Origin: Streptomyces sporangiiformans
Lineage (GTDB): Bacteria > Actinomycetota > Actinomycetes > Streptomycetales > Streptomycetaceae
Assembly (NCBI RefSeq): GCF_005768555.2
Contig: NZ_VCHX02000153.1
Coordinates: 1-64,000 of the forward strand
Direction: 5' to 3'
Length of the DNA: 64,000 bases
Positions within the stretch are counted from its first letter, which is position 1, and every line of letters starts with the position of its first letter. The position numbers were made by a program, and so were the translations under genes. Shown here one piece after another: positions 1-8,938 of this stretch. Under the pieces are notes generated by a model, which had not been told where the DNA came from, did not search any database, and worked only from the letters and a program-made list of their open reading frames with translations.

Positions 1-137
1 AGGAAACCCGCACGCTGTACCAACACCGGGCCGTACGCCCCCGCGGCGACGGGCGGACGCACCGGCACACGACCCCGACCCACACACCACCCCACCACCC
101 CACCACCCCACCCAGCGGCAGCGACAACGCGGAGCGA

Positions 138-506
138 CTAGCCCTCTGCCACCACCACCGCCGAAGCCACCCCCGCGTCATGGCTCAGCGACACATGCCA
201 CGACCGCACCCCCAGCTCGGCAGCCCGCGCCGCCACCGTCCCGCGTACGCGCAACCGCGGCTGCCCACTGTCCTCGACGTACACCTCCGCGTCGGTCCAG
301 TGCAGCCCACCAGGCGCCCCGAGCGCCTTGGCCACCGCCTCCTTCGCGGCGAACCGGGCCGCGAGCGAGGCGAATCCGCGCCGCTCCCCGCTGGGCAGCA
401 GCAACTCGCGCTCCAGGAAAAGCCGTTCGGCCAGTCCGGGTGTCCGCTCCAGCGACGCCCGGAACCGATCGATCTCGGCAACGTCGATCCCCACCCCAAT
501 GATCAC
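138..506 (-). CDS. acpS: Holo-[acyl-carrier-protein] synthase AcpS
   Basis: Transfers the 4'-phosphopantetheine arm of CoA to a serine of acyl carrier protein; cytosolic and Mg-dependent. At 122 residues it is the normal AcpS length. The N-terminal GIDVAEIDRF (residues 6-15, metal-binding Asp8), RFAAKEAVAKALG (51-63) and HVSLSHD (104-110) are the diagnostic family motifs. Translation starts at GTG 506, placing MIIGVG at the N-terminus as usual. It lies 49 bp downstream of glmS on the same strand and is probably co-transcribed with it, a common Streptomyces arrangement. Confidence 0.96.
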   Translation of the reverse strand: MIIGVGIDVAEIDRFRASLERTPGLAERLFLERELLLPSGERRGFASLAARFAAKEAVAKALGAPGGLHWTDAEVYVEDSGQPRLRVRGTVAARAAELGVRSWHVSLSHDAGVASAVVVAEG

Positions 507-516
507 AAGGCCACTC

Positions 517-571
517 TCACTCCACCAGTCACCAGGTCACTCCACCGTCACCAGGTCACTCCACCGTCACC
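517..571. repeat. 19-bp tandem duplication across the glmS stop codon
   Basis: Two perfect copies of the 19-mer GTCACCAGGTCACTCCACC occupy 528-546 and 547-565, with partial copies at either edge. The glmS stop (TCA at 556-558) lies inside the second copy. The first copy therefore lies in the glmS-acpS spacer and repeats the end of glmS: a local slippage duplication. Confidence 0.8.
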
Positions 572-2403
572 GACTTCGCCAGATTCCGCGGCTGATCCAC
601 CTCGTTCCCCCGAGCCGTGGCCAGCTCGCAGGCGAAGACCTGCAACGGCACGGTGGTCACCAGGGGCTGAAGAAGCGTCGGCGTCGCGGGAACACGGATC
701 AGATGGTCCGCGTACGGAACGACCGTCTCGTCGCCCTCCTCCGCGATCACGATCGTCCTGGCTCCCCGCGCCCGGATCTCCTGAATGTTCGACACGATCT
801 TGTCGTGCAGCACCGACCTCCCCCGCGGCGACGGCACGACGACGACCACCGGCAGATCCTCCTCGATCAACGCGATCGGCCCGTGCTTCAACTCCCCCGC
901 CGCGAACCCCTCGGCGTGCATGTACGCGAGTTCCTTGAGCTTCAGCGCGCCCTCCAGCGCGACCGGATACCCCACGTGCCGCCCCAGGAACAGCACCGTG
1001 CCCTTGCCGGCGAGCGACCGCGCCAGCTCCCGCACCGGCTCCATCGTCTCCAGCACCCGCTGGACCGCACCGGAGATCTCCGCCAGGTCCCGGACGACGG
1101 CCCTGATCTCGTCCCCCCACTTGGTGCCCCGCACCTGGCCCAGATACAGGGCCACCAGGTAGCAGGCCACGAGCTGTGTCAGAAACGCCTTGGTGGAGGC
1201 CACCGCGACCTCGGGCCCCGCACGCGTGTAGAGCACCGCGTCCGACTCGCGTGGAATCGTCGAACCGTTGGTGTTGCAGATCGCCAGCACCCTGGAGCCC
1301 TGCTCTCGTGCGTGCCGCAACGCCATCAGCGTGTCCATGGTCTCGCCGGACTGCGAGATGGCGATCACCAGCGACCGCGGATCCAGAATCGGATCCCGGT
1401 ACCGGAACTCGCTCGCCAGCTCCACCTCGCACGGAATCCGCGTCCAGTGCTCGATCGCGTACTTGGCGATCAGCCCGGCGTGAAAGGCCGTCCCGCACGC
1501 CACGACGACGACCTTGTCGACCTCCCGCAGCACTCCGGGAGGAATCCGCACCTCATCGAGCGTCAGTGACCCGGCCGGATCGATCCGCCCGAGCAACGTA
1601 TCGGCGACGGCCTTGGGCTGCTCGGCGATCTCCTTGAGCATGAAGTAGTCATAGCCGCCCATTTCGGCCGCCGAGGCGTCCCAGTCGACGTGGTACGACC
1701 GCACCTCGGCCGGCCGCCCGTCGAAGCCGGTGACCGTCACGCCGTCCCGGCGCAACTCCACCACCTGGTCCTGCCCCAGCTCGATCGCCGACCGCGTGTG
1801 CGCGATGAACGCGGCGACGTCCGAGGCGAGAAAGGACTCGCCGTCTCCCACGCCCACCACCAGCGGCGAGTTCCGCCGCGCCCCCACCACCACATCCGGC
1901 TCATCGGCGTGTACGGCCACCAGCGTGAAGGCCCCCTCCAGCCGCCGGCACACCAGCCGCATCGCCTCGGCCGGATCGGCGCACGCCGAGTACTCCTCGG
2001 CCAGCAGATGCGCGACGACCTCGGTGTCCGTCTCGGAGGCGAGCGTGTGCCCCCGCTCCGCCAACTCGGCTCGCAGACAGGCGAAGTTCTCGATGATCCC
2101 GTTGTGCACGACGGCCACGCGCCCCGCGTTGTCGAGATGCGGATGCGCGTTGGCGTCGGTCGGCCCGCCGTGCGTGGCCCACCGCGTGTGCCCGATCCCG
2201 GTGGTCCCGGTCGGCAACGGCCGGTCGCCCAGCTCCTTCTCCAGGTTGGCCAGCTTCCCGGCCTTCTTCGCCGCGGCCATCCCTCCGTCGGCCAGGATCG
2301 CGACGCCGGCCGAGTCGTACCCCCGGTACTCCAGCCGTTTCAGTCCGGCCATCACCACGTCGAGCGCCGCCTGCGCCCCCACGTAACCCACGATTCCGCA
2401 CAT
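556..2403 (-). CDS. glmS: Glutamine--fructose-6-phosphate aminotransferase (isomerizing) GlmS
   Basis: Makes glucosamine-6-phosphate from fructose-6-phosphate and glutamine, the first committed step to UDP-GlcNAc. At 615 residues it is full length. The N-terminal class-II glutaminase domain begins MCGIVGYVG, with the nucleophile Cys2 exposed after Met removal. It is followed by two SIS sugar-isomerase domains (roughly 285-420 and 455-590), containing CGTAFHAG and ISQSGETMDT. The C-terminus ends DQPRNLAKSVTVE, the expected catalytic tail with Lys before SVTVE. The next enzyme of the pathway, GlmM, is encoded 2.6 kb away on the same strand. No leader ribozyme was recognised. Confidence 0.97.
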   Translation of the reverse strand: MCGIVGYVGAQAALDVVMAGLKRLEYRGYDSAGVAILADGGMAAAKKAGKLANLEKELGDRPLPTGTTGIGHTRWATHGGPTDANAHPHLDNAGRVAVVHNGIIENFACLRAELAERGHTLASETDTEVVAHLLAEEYSACADPAEAMRLVCRRLEGAFTLVAVHADEPDVVVGARRNSPLVVGVGDGESFLASDVAAFIAHTRSAIELGQDQVVELRRDGVTVTGFDGRPAEVRSYHVDWDASAAEMGGYDYFMLKEIAEQPKAVADTLLGRIDPAGSLTLDEVRIPPGVLREVDKVVVVACGTAFHAGLIAKYAIEHWTRIPCEVELASEFRYRDPILDPRSLVIAISQSGETMDTLMALRHAREQGSRVLAICNTNGSTIPRESDAVLYTRAGPEVAVASTKAFLTQLVACYLVALYLGQVRGTKWGDEIRAVVRDLAEISGAVQRVLETMEPVRELARSLAGKGTVLFLGRHVGYPVALEGALKLKELAYMHAEGFAAGELKHGPIALIEEDLPVVVVVPSPRGRSVLHDKIVSNIQEIRARGARTIVIAEEGDETVVPYADHLIRVPATPTLLQPLVTTVPLQVFACELATARGNEVDQPRNLAKSVTVE

Positions 2404-2530
2404 GCGGGCAGCCTACGGCGCACCCTCGCCGTCCGCCCCTCACCCGCACTCGCTCCTCAGCCCTCCGCCCCCGTACCTCTGCCCCCAGCGCCGCACTTCT
2501 GACCCTGGAGCCCCAGCCGGCCCTCAGCCT

Positions 2531-2848
2531 CTAGCGCCCCCGCTCGACGCGCTCGATCGCCTCCTGTACGAGCTCCAGGTACTCCACTTCCTCGCAGCGC
2601 GGTTTGCTGCCCATCTCGTACAGGTCGATGCAGTCGTAGAGGTACTCCCCCAGGTCCTCGTCCGGCAGATCGGCGGCCAGTTCGCTGCACACACGGCCCT
2701 CCACATCCACCGCCGGGCCTCCGACCCCGACCCCGACCCCGACCTGCCCCCCGGCTCCGGCCACGGCACGGGCTCGGGCTCGGGCCCCGATCCTCACCCC
2801 GGGTCTGTGTCTGCCCACAAATCCACGCATACGGGAACGAACGGACAT
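2531..2848 (-). CDS. Small conserved hypothetical protein with acidic C-terminus
   Basis: A 105-residue protein of unknown function. The Arg-rich N-terminus (MSVRSRMRGF) is followed by an Ala/Gly/Val low-complexity linker encoded by a simple GACCCC-type DNA repeat near 2718-2745. The acidic C-terminal half (DEDLGEYLYDCIDLYEMG onward to IERVERGR) looks like the conserved part. The chosen ATG at 2848 has GGGAGTGG five bases upstream; a start 12 bp earlier is possible. It sits upstream of glmS on the same strand and divergent to coaA. The linker length may vary between strains. Confidence 0.7.
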   Translation of the reverse strand: MSVRSRMRGFVGRHRPGVRIGARARARAVAGAGGQVGVGVGVGGPAVDVEGRVCSELAADLPDEDLGEYLYDCIDLYEMGSKPRCEEVEYLELVQEAIERVERGR

Positions 2849-3013
2849 GGCCACTCCCAACCCCCAACGCTCCAGGAGGCGGCTCGCTCCCGGATGGCGG
2901 GAGGGACGCTATCCCCGCCTGACCTCCAGGTCTAGACCTCGGGACGCGTGTAGAACGCACAGACGTGACGGACCCCACCCGTCGCCTCCGCGGTACTCCC
3001 GTAACAATGGACT

Positions 3014-4003
3014 GTGATCTCTTCGGTCTCCTCGTTGCCGCGGAGCGCCCACCGGTCCAGGCCGGAGGCGACTCCCTACGTCGACCTCACCCGTGCCGAG
3101 TGGAGCGCGCTGCGCGAGAAGACGCCGCTCCCGCTGACCGCCGAGGAGGTCGAGAAGCTGCGCGGCCTGGGGGATGTCATCGACCTCGACGAGGTACGGG
3201 ACATCTACCTGCCGCTGTCCCGGCTGCTGAATCTGTACGTCGGGGCCACCGACGGCCTCCGGAGCGCCCTCAACACGTTCCTGGGCGAGCAGGGCTCCCA
3301 GTCCGGCACCCCGTTCGTCATAGGGGTCGCGGGTTCCGTGGCGGTCGGCAAGTCGACCGTCGCCCGTCTCCTGCAGGCACTGCTGTCCCGCTGGCCCGAG
3401 CACCCGCGCGTGGAGCTGGTCACCACGGACGGCTTCCTGCTGCCCACCAAGGAGCTCCAGGACCGCGGCCTGCTGTCCCGCAAGGGCTTCCCCGAGTCGT
3501 ACGACCGGCGGGCCCTGACCCGCTTCGTCGCGGACATCAAGGCCGGCAAGGACGAGGTGACCGCGCCCGTCTACTCGCACCTCATCTACGACATCGTGCC
3601 GGGCCAACTGCTCACCGTGCGCCGCCCCGACATCCTGATCGTCGAGGGCCTGAACGTCCTGCAGCCCGCCCTCCCGGGCAAGGACGGCCGCACCCGCGTC
3701 GGCCTCGCCGACTACTTCGACTTCAGCGTGTACGTCGACGCCCGGCCTGAGGACATCGAGCGCTGGTACCTGAATCGTTTCCGCAAACTCCGCGAGACGG
3801 CCTTCCAGAACCCGTCCTCGTACTTCCGCAAGTACACCCAGGTCTCCGAGGAGGAGGCGCTCGACTACGCCCGCACGACCTGGCGCACCATCAACAAGCC
3901 CAACCTCCTGGAGAACGTGGCCCCCACGCGCGGGCGCGCCGCCCTTGTCCTGCGCAAGGGCCCCGACCACAAAGTGCAGCGCCTGAGCCTGCGCAAGCTG
4001 TAG
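3014..4003 (+). CDS. coaA: Pantothenate kinase, type I (CoaA)
   Basis: Phosphorylates pantothenate, the first and rate-controlling step of CoA synthesis; cytosolic. At 329 residues it is typical for the actinobacterial enzyme. The Walker A loop GSVAVGKST is at 107-115, and VTTDGFLLP plus the IVEGLNVLQ segment match the type I PRK-like kinase fold. The start is GTG 3014, as nothing in-frame upstream resembles the family. There is no obvious Shine-Dalgarno sequence, but a TAACAAT box at 3002-3008 sits only a few bases before the GTG, so a leaderless mRNA is possible (inference). Confidence 0.95.
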   Translation: MISSVSSLPRSAHRSRPEATPYVDLTRAEWSALREKTPLPLTAEEVEKLRGLGDVIDLDEVRDIYLPLSRLLNLYVGATDGLRSALNTFLGEQGSQSGTPFVIGVAGSVAVGKSTVARLLQALLSRWPEHPRVELVTTDGFLLPTKELQDRGLLSRKGFPESYDRRALTRFVADIKAGKDEVTAPVYSHLIYDIVPGQLLTVRRPDILIVEGLNVLQPALPGKDGRTRVGLADYFDFSVYVDARPEDIERWYLNRFRKLRETAFQNPSSYFRKYTQVSEEEALDYARTTWRTINKPNLLENVAPTRGRAALVLRKGPDHKVQRLSLRKL

Positions 4004-4023
4004 AAGACAGAAGAGAGACAGCT

Positions 4024-4971
4024 GTGCTCCACCTACGTCTGATCACCCCGGCCGACACGACGGACGAGGTGGTGCGCCTGATCGAGAAGACGGTCGGCAC
4101 CGCCCACCTCGTGGTGCTGCCGGGCGCGGCCCACAACCCACCGGGTGACGTGGTGATGTGCGACGTCGCACGCGAGGCGGGCGACGAACTGCTCGCCGAA
4201 CTCAGGGCGCTGGGCCTCGGCGAGGGCGGATCGATCGCTGTCGAGAACATCGACCTGTCGCTGTCGAAGCGCGCCGAGAAGGCGAAGGAGGACGCGCCGG
4301 GCGAAGGCGCGGACGCGGTGCTGTGGGAGCAGCTGGCGGACGCGACCCACGAGGAGTCGACGCTCTCCATCACGTACGTCGCGTTCCTCACGCTCGCCAC
4401 GATGATCGCGGCCTGCGGCGTGGTCCTCGACAACGCGATCCTGATCGTGGGCGCGATGGCGGTCGGCCCGGAGTTCGGTCCGCTGGCCGGGATATGCACG
4501 GCACTGGTGCGGCGCGCCCCGCGGCTGGCGCTGCGCTCGCTGACGGCGCTGCTGGTGGGCTTCGCCATCGCCATGGCGGTGACGGTCGTCTTCAGCCTCT
4601 TCATGGACTCGATCGACCTCTTCAGCCAGGATCTGCTGAACGGCGATCGGCCCAACACGGCCTTCATCTACGCCCCCGACTGGTTCTCCTTCATCGTGGC
4701 CGCCCTCGCGGGCATCGCCGGCACGCTCTCGCTGACGTCGGCCAAATCGGGTGCGCTGGTCGGGGTCGCGATCTCCGTGACGACCGTCCCGGCAGCCGCC
4801 AACGCGGCGGTGGCCCTGAGCTACGGCGACACGAAACAGACCTGGGGCTCCACCGAGCAACTGCTCCTGAACTTGCTGGGCATCGTCCTCGCCGGCACGC
4901 TCACCCTGCTCGCCCAGAAGCTGCACTGGGCCAAGCAGCGTGAACGCACCGCCAAGAAACTCAAGGTGTAG
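4024..4971 (+). CDS. DUF389-family integral membrane protein
   Basis: A 315-residue protein with a soluble N-terminal half (about 1-105) and a hydrophobic C-terminal half with about six membrane segments. That half contains the DUF389 hallmarks: LDNAILIVGAMAVGPEFGPLAGIC, split by charged loops, and a later SLTSAKSGALVGVAISVTTVPAAANAAV stretch. The biochemical role of DUF389 is not established. It begins at GTG 4024, 20 bp after the coaA stop, with AAGAGAG upstream, so it is probably co-transcribed with coaA. It converges with glmM. Confidence 0.85.
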   Translation: MLHLRLITPADTTDEVVRLIEKTVGTAHLVVLPGAAHNPPGDVVMCDVAREAGDELLAELRALGLGEGGSIAVENIDLSLSKRAEKAKEDAPGEGADAVLWEQLADATHEESTLSITYVAFLTLATMIAACGVVLDNAILIVGAMAVGPEFGPLAGICTALVRRAPRLALRSLTALLVGFAIAMAVTVVFSLFMDSIDLFSQDLLNGDRPNTAFIYAPDWFSFIVAALAGIAGTLSLTSAKSGALVGVAISVTTVPAAANAAVALSYGDTKQTWGSTEQLLLNLLGIVLAGTLTLLAQKLHWAKQRERTAKKLKV

Positions 4972-4989
4972 GAGCCAGGTCCGCGGGGC

Positions 4990-6348
4990 CTAGCCCAGCG
5001 CGGACTTCACCACGTCCGCCAGCCGCCCGGCGACCGACCTCGCCTGGTCGAGGTCCGCGGCCTCGACCATCACGCGCACCAGCGGCTCGGTGCCCGACGG
5101 GCGCAGCAACACCCGCCCCGTGGAACCGAGTTCGCGCTCGGCCTCGGCGACCGCGGCCGCCAGCTCGGTGGAGGTCTTCACTCGCGACCGGTCGACGTCG
5201 GGCACGTTGATCAGCACCTGCGGCAGCCGCTCCATGACGGACGCGAGGTCCTGGAGCGTACGCCCCGTCTGGGCGACCCGCGCCGCAAGGAGCAGGCCGG
5301 TCAGCGTGCCGTCGCCGGTGGTCGCGTGGTCGAGGATGATCACGTGCCCGGACTGCTCGCCGCCGAGCGCGTAGTCGTGCTCCTTCATCTCCTCCAGCAC
5401 GTAACGGTCGCCGACCGCCGTCTGGACCAGCGACAGCCCCTCGCGCTCCATGGCCAGCTTGAAGCCCAGGTTGGACATGACGGTCGCGACGACGGTGTCG
5501 GAGCGCAGCGCGGAGCGCTCCCGCATCGCCAGCGCGAGGACGGCCAGGATCTGGTCCCCGTCGACCTCGGTGCCCGTGTGGTCCACGGCGAGGCAGCGGT
5601 CGGCGTCGCCGTCGTGCGCGATGCCCAGGTCGGCGCCGTGCTCGACGACGGCGGCCTTCAGCAGGTCCAGGTGCGTGGAGCCGCACCCGTCGTTGATGTT
5701 CAGGCCGTCCGGCTCGGCACCGATGGTGACGACCTGGGCGCCCGCCCGTTCGAAGGCCTCGGGCGAGACCCGGGCGGCCGCGCCGTGCGCCTCGTCGAGG
5801 ACGACCTTGATCCCGTCGAGGCGGTTCGGCAGCACACCGGTCAGATGCGCGACGTACTGGTCGGCGCCCTCGTCGTAGGACCGCACGCGGCCGACCCCGC
5901 CACCCGTCGGGCGGTCCCAGGGAGCTCCGGTGCGGTGCTCCTCGTACACGCCCTCGATCTTGTTCTCCAGTTCGTCCGCGAGCTTGTGGCCGCCGCGCGC
6001 GAAGAACTTGATGCCGTTGTCGGGCATGGCGTTGTGGCTGGCGGAGAGCATCACGCCGAGGTCGGCGCCGAGCGCGCCGGTGAGGTACGCCACGGCGGGC
6101 GTCGGCAGCACGCCGACGCGCAGGACGTCCACGCCCGCGCTGGCGAGGCCGGCGACCACGGCGGCCTCCAGGAACTCCCCGGACGCCCGCGGGTCCCGCC
6201 CGACCACCGCCGTGGGCCGGTGACCCTCGAAGGTGCCCGCCTCGGCCAGTACGTGCGCCGCCGCGACGGACAGGCCGAGCGCCAGCTCAGCCGTCAGGTC
6301 CGCGTTGGCGACACCGCGCACGCCGTCCGTGCCGAAGAGTCGTCCCAC
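4990..6348 (-). CDS. glmM: Phosphoglucosamine mutase GlmM
   Basis: Interconverts glucosamine-6-phosphate and glucosamine-1-phosphate, feeding UDP-GlcNAc and peptidoglycan. At 452 residues it is full length. The phosphoserine loop is LSASHNAM with Ser104 as the catalytic serine, the metal-binding loop DGDADR is at 246-251, and the C-terminal RPSGTEPLVRVM phosphate-binding loop is present. The GTG start at 6348 is preceded by GGAGGA five bases upstream. The gene lies downstream of rplM-rpsI but is separated by 346 bp containing hairpins and repeats, so it probably has its own promoter. Confidence 0.97.
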   Translation of the reverse strand: MGRLFGTDGVRGVANADLTAELALGLSVAAAHVLAEAGTFEGHRPTAVVGRDPRASGEFLEAAVVAGLASAGVDVLRVGVLPTPAVAYLTGALGADLGVMLSASHNAMPDNGIKFFARGGHKLADELENKIEGVYEEHRTGAPWDRPTGGGVGRVRSYDEGADQYVAHLTGVLPNRLDGIKVVLDEAHGAAARVSPEAFERAGAQVVTIGAEPDGLNINDGCGSTHLDLLKAAVVEHGADLGIAHDGDADRCLAVDHTGTEVDGDQILAVLALAMRERSALRSDTVVATVMSNLGFKLAMEREGLSLVQTAVGDRYVLEEMKEHDYALGGEQSGHVIILDHATTGDGTLTGLLLAARVAQTGRTLQDLASVMERLPQVLINVPDVDRSRVKTSTELAAAVAEAERELGSTGRVLLRPSGTEPLVRVMVEAADLDQARSVAGRLADVVKSALG

Positions 6349-6455
6349 TGGTGTCCTCCGAACATGTTCAGAAATTGCGGCTCATGCCGAGTGTCCAGGT
6401 GTGCCTCAGCCAGGTATATCCCCCGGGCCTCATTCCCAGACTGTCGAAATCATGC

Positions 6456-6497
6456 GAATCGGTGGCATAAGACCGTGAATCGGTGGCGTAAGGCCCT
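6456..6497. repeat. Imperfect 21-bp tandem repeat upstream of glmM
   Basis: Two adjacent 21-bp units (6456-6476 and 6477-6497) share GAATCGGTGGC then TAAG, differing at only a few positions. They lie 108-149 bp upstream of the glmM start codon, which is compatible with a paired regulator-binding site, but no known operator was recognised. Confidence 0.6.
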
Positions 6498-6523
6498 GAT
6501 AAGTGCCACCCGCCGTAAACGAA

Positions 6524-6557
6524 CGCCCCGGCGGCACAGGGATGTGCCGCCGGGGCG
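6524..6557 (-). terminator. Perfect 15-bp-arm hairpin downstream of rpsI
   Basis: CGCCCCGGCGGCACA and its exact reverse complement are separated by four bases (GGGA). This very stable GC stem lies about 140 bp beyond the rpsI stop, before the glmM promoter region. There is no long T run, which is normal for Streptomyces terminators. Confidence 0.7.
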
Positions 6558-6614
6558 ATGCTGCGTACAGGCAGCGAGAGCAACTAAGCGCACTCGTCGA
6601 AGTCCGGTACGGTA

Positions 6615-6679
6615 CCGCGCCCCGAAGGGGCGCGGGGAACTGCGCGACCAGCCACAACGGACCCGCAGTGGATAACCGG
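6615..6679 (-). repeat. Copy A of a dispersed 3'-end repeat with terminator-like stem
   Basis: A 65-bp element almost identical to the one at 18084-18148. Read on the minus strand it begins 16 bases after the rpsI stop, contains GTTGTGGCTGGTCGCGCAG, and finishes with the GCGCCCC/GGGGCGC stem. The same kind of sequence is, from memory, common after Streptomyces genes and probably acts as a terminator or mRNA 3'-end stabiliser. Confidence 0.75.
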
Positions 6680-6694
6680 CCTCCGAGCGGAGCG

Positions 6695-7216
6695 TTAGCG
6701 CTTGCTGTACTGCGGGGCCTTGCGGGCCTTCTTCAGACCGGCCTTCTTGCGCTCGACCGCACGGTCGTCGCGACGGAGGAAGCCGGCCTTCTTCAGGGCG
6801 CCGCGGTTGTTGTCCACGTCCGCCTCGTTCAGGGCGCGGGCCACACCGAGGCGCAGGGCGCCGGCCTGGCCGGAGACACCGCCACCCGCGATGCGGGCGA
6901 CGACGTCGTAGCGGCCCTCGAGCTCGAGCACCTTGAAGGGCTCGTTGACTTCCTGCTGGTGCACCTTGTTGGGGAAGTAGTCCTCAAGGGTGCGACCGTT
7001 GATCTTCCACTTGCCGGTGCCCGGGACGATCCGGACGCGGGCGATGGCGTTCTTGCGACGGCCCAGTCCGGCGGCCGGCTGCGGCTCACCGAAGCGGGAG
7101 GCAAGGGACTCCGAGGTGTACTCGCCCTCGACGGGGACCTCGGACTCGGTGGTGTACTGCTCGATGTCGACCAGCTCAGTCTCTTCGACCGGCTGCTCAG
7201 CGGTGGTCTCGGCCAC
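6695..7216 (-). CDS. rpsI: 30S ribosomal protein S9
   Basis: Small-subunit protein whose C-terminal tail reaches the P-site tRNA. At 173 residues it has an acidic extension of about 40-45 residues before the conserved GRRKNAIARVRIVPGTG core, as in other actinobacteria. The C-terminus ends in the expected basic KARKAPQYSKR tail. It follows rplM by 42 bp on the same strand, the universal L13-S9 pair, and is followed by two terminator-like elements. Confidence 0.97.
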   Translation of the reverse strand: MAETTAEQPVEETELVDIEQYTTESEVPVEGEYTSESLASRFGEPQPAAGLGRRKNAIARVRIVPGTGKWKINGRTLEDYFPNKVHQQEVNEPFKVLELEGRYDVVARIAGGGVSGQAGALRLGVARALNEADVDNNRGALKKAGFLRRDDRAVERKKAGLKKARKAPQYSKR

Positions 7217-7258
7217 GATTCTCCTCAGATTCTCTTCTGGTCTTAGGGGTGGCCGGAC

Positions 7259-7702
7259 TTACTGCGCGACCTGGGTGATCTCGAACGGGACCGGCTGCTG
7301 AGCGGCGTGCGGGTGGTTCTCGCCCGCGTACACCTTCAGCTTCGAGAGCATCTGACGGCCCAGGGAGTTCTTCGGGAGCATGCCCTTGACGGCCTTCTCG
7401 ACCGCTTTCTCGGGGTTCTTGTCCAGCAGCTCGTCGTAGCGGACGGAGCGCAGACCACCCGGGTACCCGGAGTGGCGGTAGGCCATCTTCTGGGTCCGCT
7501 TGTTGCCGGACAGGTGCACCTTGTCCGCGTTGATGATGATGACGAAGTCACCAGCGTCGACGTGCGGGGCGTAGATCGGCTTGTGCTTGCCCCGCAGAAG
7601 GGTGGCGGCGGTGGTCGCCAGACGCCCGAGAACGACGTCCCGGGCATCGATGACGTGCCACTGGCGAGTGATGTCGCCGGGCTTGGGGCTGTACGTACGC
7701 AC
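7259..7702 (-). CDS. rplM: 50S ribosomal protein L13
   Basis: Early-assembling 50S protein. The GTG at 7702 gives a 147-residue protein beginning VRTYSPKPGDITRQWHVIDA, the usual Streptomyces length. An upstream in-frame start would add 32 unrelated basic residues and is rejected. It is first gene of the rplM-rpsI operon, with a good vegetative promoter candidate at 7885-7914. Confidence 0.97.
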   Translation of the reverse strand: MRTYSPKPGDITRQWHVIDARDVVLGRLATTAATLLRGKHKPIYAPHVDAGDFVIIINADKVHLSGNKRTQKMAYRHSGYPGGLRSVRYDELLDKNPEKAVEKAVKGMLPKNSLGRQMLSKLKVYAGENHPHAAQQPVPFEITQVAQ

Positions 7703-7884
7703 GGTTCGTAGCCTTCGCTTCTGCAGTGAATGGGTCCTGACAAGGCCACCACGGACGATCACGACAGCCCTGACCGCACGGCGGCGACGCAACCGCATGC
7801 AGATCGCTGGTCATCGGTCCCGGTGGACCGGTGTAAGGGCCCCTCACGTGAGAATGAGCAAGCCAATACACATAACGAACAGCA

Positions 7885-7914
7885 ACAATAGCTTCGGAGC
7901 CCTGTACGGGTCAA
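7885..7914 (-). promoter_or_regulatory. Candidate HrdB-type promoter of rplM-rpsI
   Basis: On the minus strand TTGACC (complement of 7909-7914) is separated by 18 bp from TATTGT (complement of 7885-7890), a close match to the vegetative consensus. It lies about 180 bp upstream of the rplM start. The rest of the 7703-8065 divergent region shows no gene and no other clear signal. Confidence 0.6.
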
Positions 7915-8065
7915 AACGGCTGACAGCAGGGCCGACGGGGGGTGACGGTGGAGCCCTCTGCCGGGCTGGGAACGGGGCGGCGCTCGCGTCCTCATGTCAC
8001 GCCTGGGGCTCAAGTGGTGCGCGAGGCGGACGATTACACGTGTTGTCCCGACTAAGATGCGCCCC

Positions 8066-8935
8066 ATGAGCTTTGGGCAGGGGGGACCCCAGTGGGGTCC
8101 CGGGGGATCGGGTTCTCAGCCGCCGCAGTGGGGACGCCAGACCCCGGACTGGGCGGCGCTCGCCGAGGCGTCCGAGTCGCGCAACCGGCGCCGCAGGCTG
8201 CTGCTGGTCGGCGGCGGCGCGCTCGCCACGGTCGCGATCGGCGCGGCCGTCGCCGTGGCCGTGGTCTCGGCCGACGGGAACGGCCAGGCGTCGAACAAGC
8301 CTGCCTCCGACCTCCCCGCGAGCACGGACATCCCGCCGGACACCACGGGCCCCGGCCCGTCGTTCGCGGAGACCTCGGCGCCTCCCCCGCTGGACCCGAA
8401 GGACTTCGTCTCCAGCGCGAAGAAGGACACGGCTCCGCTCAGCCCGGAGACCCTCTTCCCCGGTACGCGGCTGACGATGGGCGAGACCGTCTACAAGAAG
8501 GGCGCGGTCGCGTCCACGAAGAACTGCGCGTCGGCTGCCCAGGGCACGCTCGGGGCGGTTCTCACCAAGAACGACTGCGACCGCCTCATGCGCGTCACCT
8601 ACTCCCTGGACGGCGTGGCGGTGACGGTCGGCGTGGCCGTCTTCGAGACCGAGGCCAAGGCGACCAAGGCGAAGAACGACGCCGACAACAAGAGCGTCGT
8701 CCAGTCGCTGTCGGGGTCCGGCGTCCCCGACTTCTGCCGCTCGGCGATCTGCCGCTCGACGACCAACTCGTACGGGCGCTACGCCTACTTCACGGTCGCC
8801 GGCTTCACCGACGGCAAGGACGTCGTACCGAAGGACTCCAAGGTCTTCACCACGGGTGACGACCTCGGCGAGTTCACCTTCCGCCAGATCCGCCGCCGCG
8901 GCGAGGCCCAGGCGTCAGCAGCGGCGAACCAGTAG
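8066..8935 (+). CDS. Single-pass membrane-anchored extracellular protein, function unknown
   Basis: A 289-residue protein. Residues 1-44 are Gly/Gln/Trp/Pro-rich and end in a basic RNRRRR cluster. One hydrophobic segment (about 45-67) follows, then a Pro/Ser/Thr linker and a folded C-terminal domain with four cysteines (NCASA, NDCDR, FCRSAICRS) that could form disulfides outside the cell. The topology is N-in/C-out. The ATG at 8066 (MSFGQGG) gives the natural low-complexity start; two ATGs just upstream are possible. Divergent from rplM, it resembles proteins found beside L13 in other Streptomyces. No enzymatic motif was seen. Confidence 0.75.
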   Translation: MSFGQGGPQWGPGGSGSQPPQWGRQTPDWAALAEASESRNRRRRLLLVGGGALATVAIGAAVAVAVVSADGNGQASNKPASDLPASTDIPPDTTGPGPSFAETSAPPPLDPKDFVSSAKKDTAPLSPETLFPGTRLTMGETVYKKGAVASTKNCASAAQGTLGAVLTKNDCDRLMRVTYSLDGVAVTVGVAVFETEAKATKAKNDADNKSVVQSLSGSGVPDFCRSAICRSTTNSYGRYAYFTVAGFTDGKDVVPKDSKVFTTGDDLGEFTFRQIRRRGEAQASAAANQ

Positions 8936-8938
8936 GCG

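Noticed and set aside
1..137. CCACC-rich low-complexity stretch at the window start
   Set aside because: Simple-sequence spacer downstream of acpS; no gene, tRNA or clear hairpin supported.
7703..7798. 32-residue N-terminal extension of L13
   Set aside because: Basic, unconserved, and the GTG at 7702 gives the exact family length; the extension is leader.
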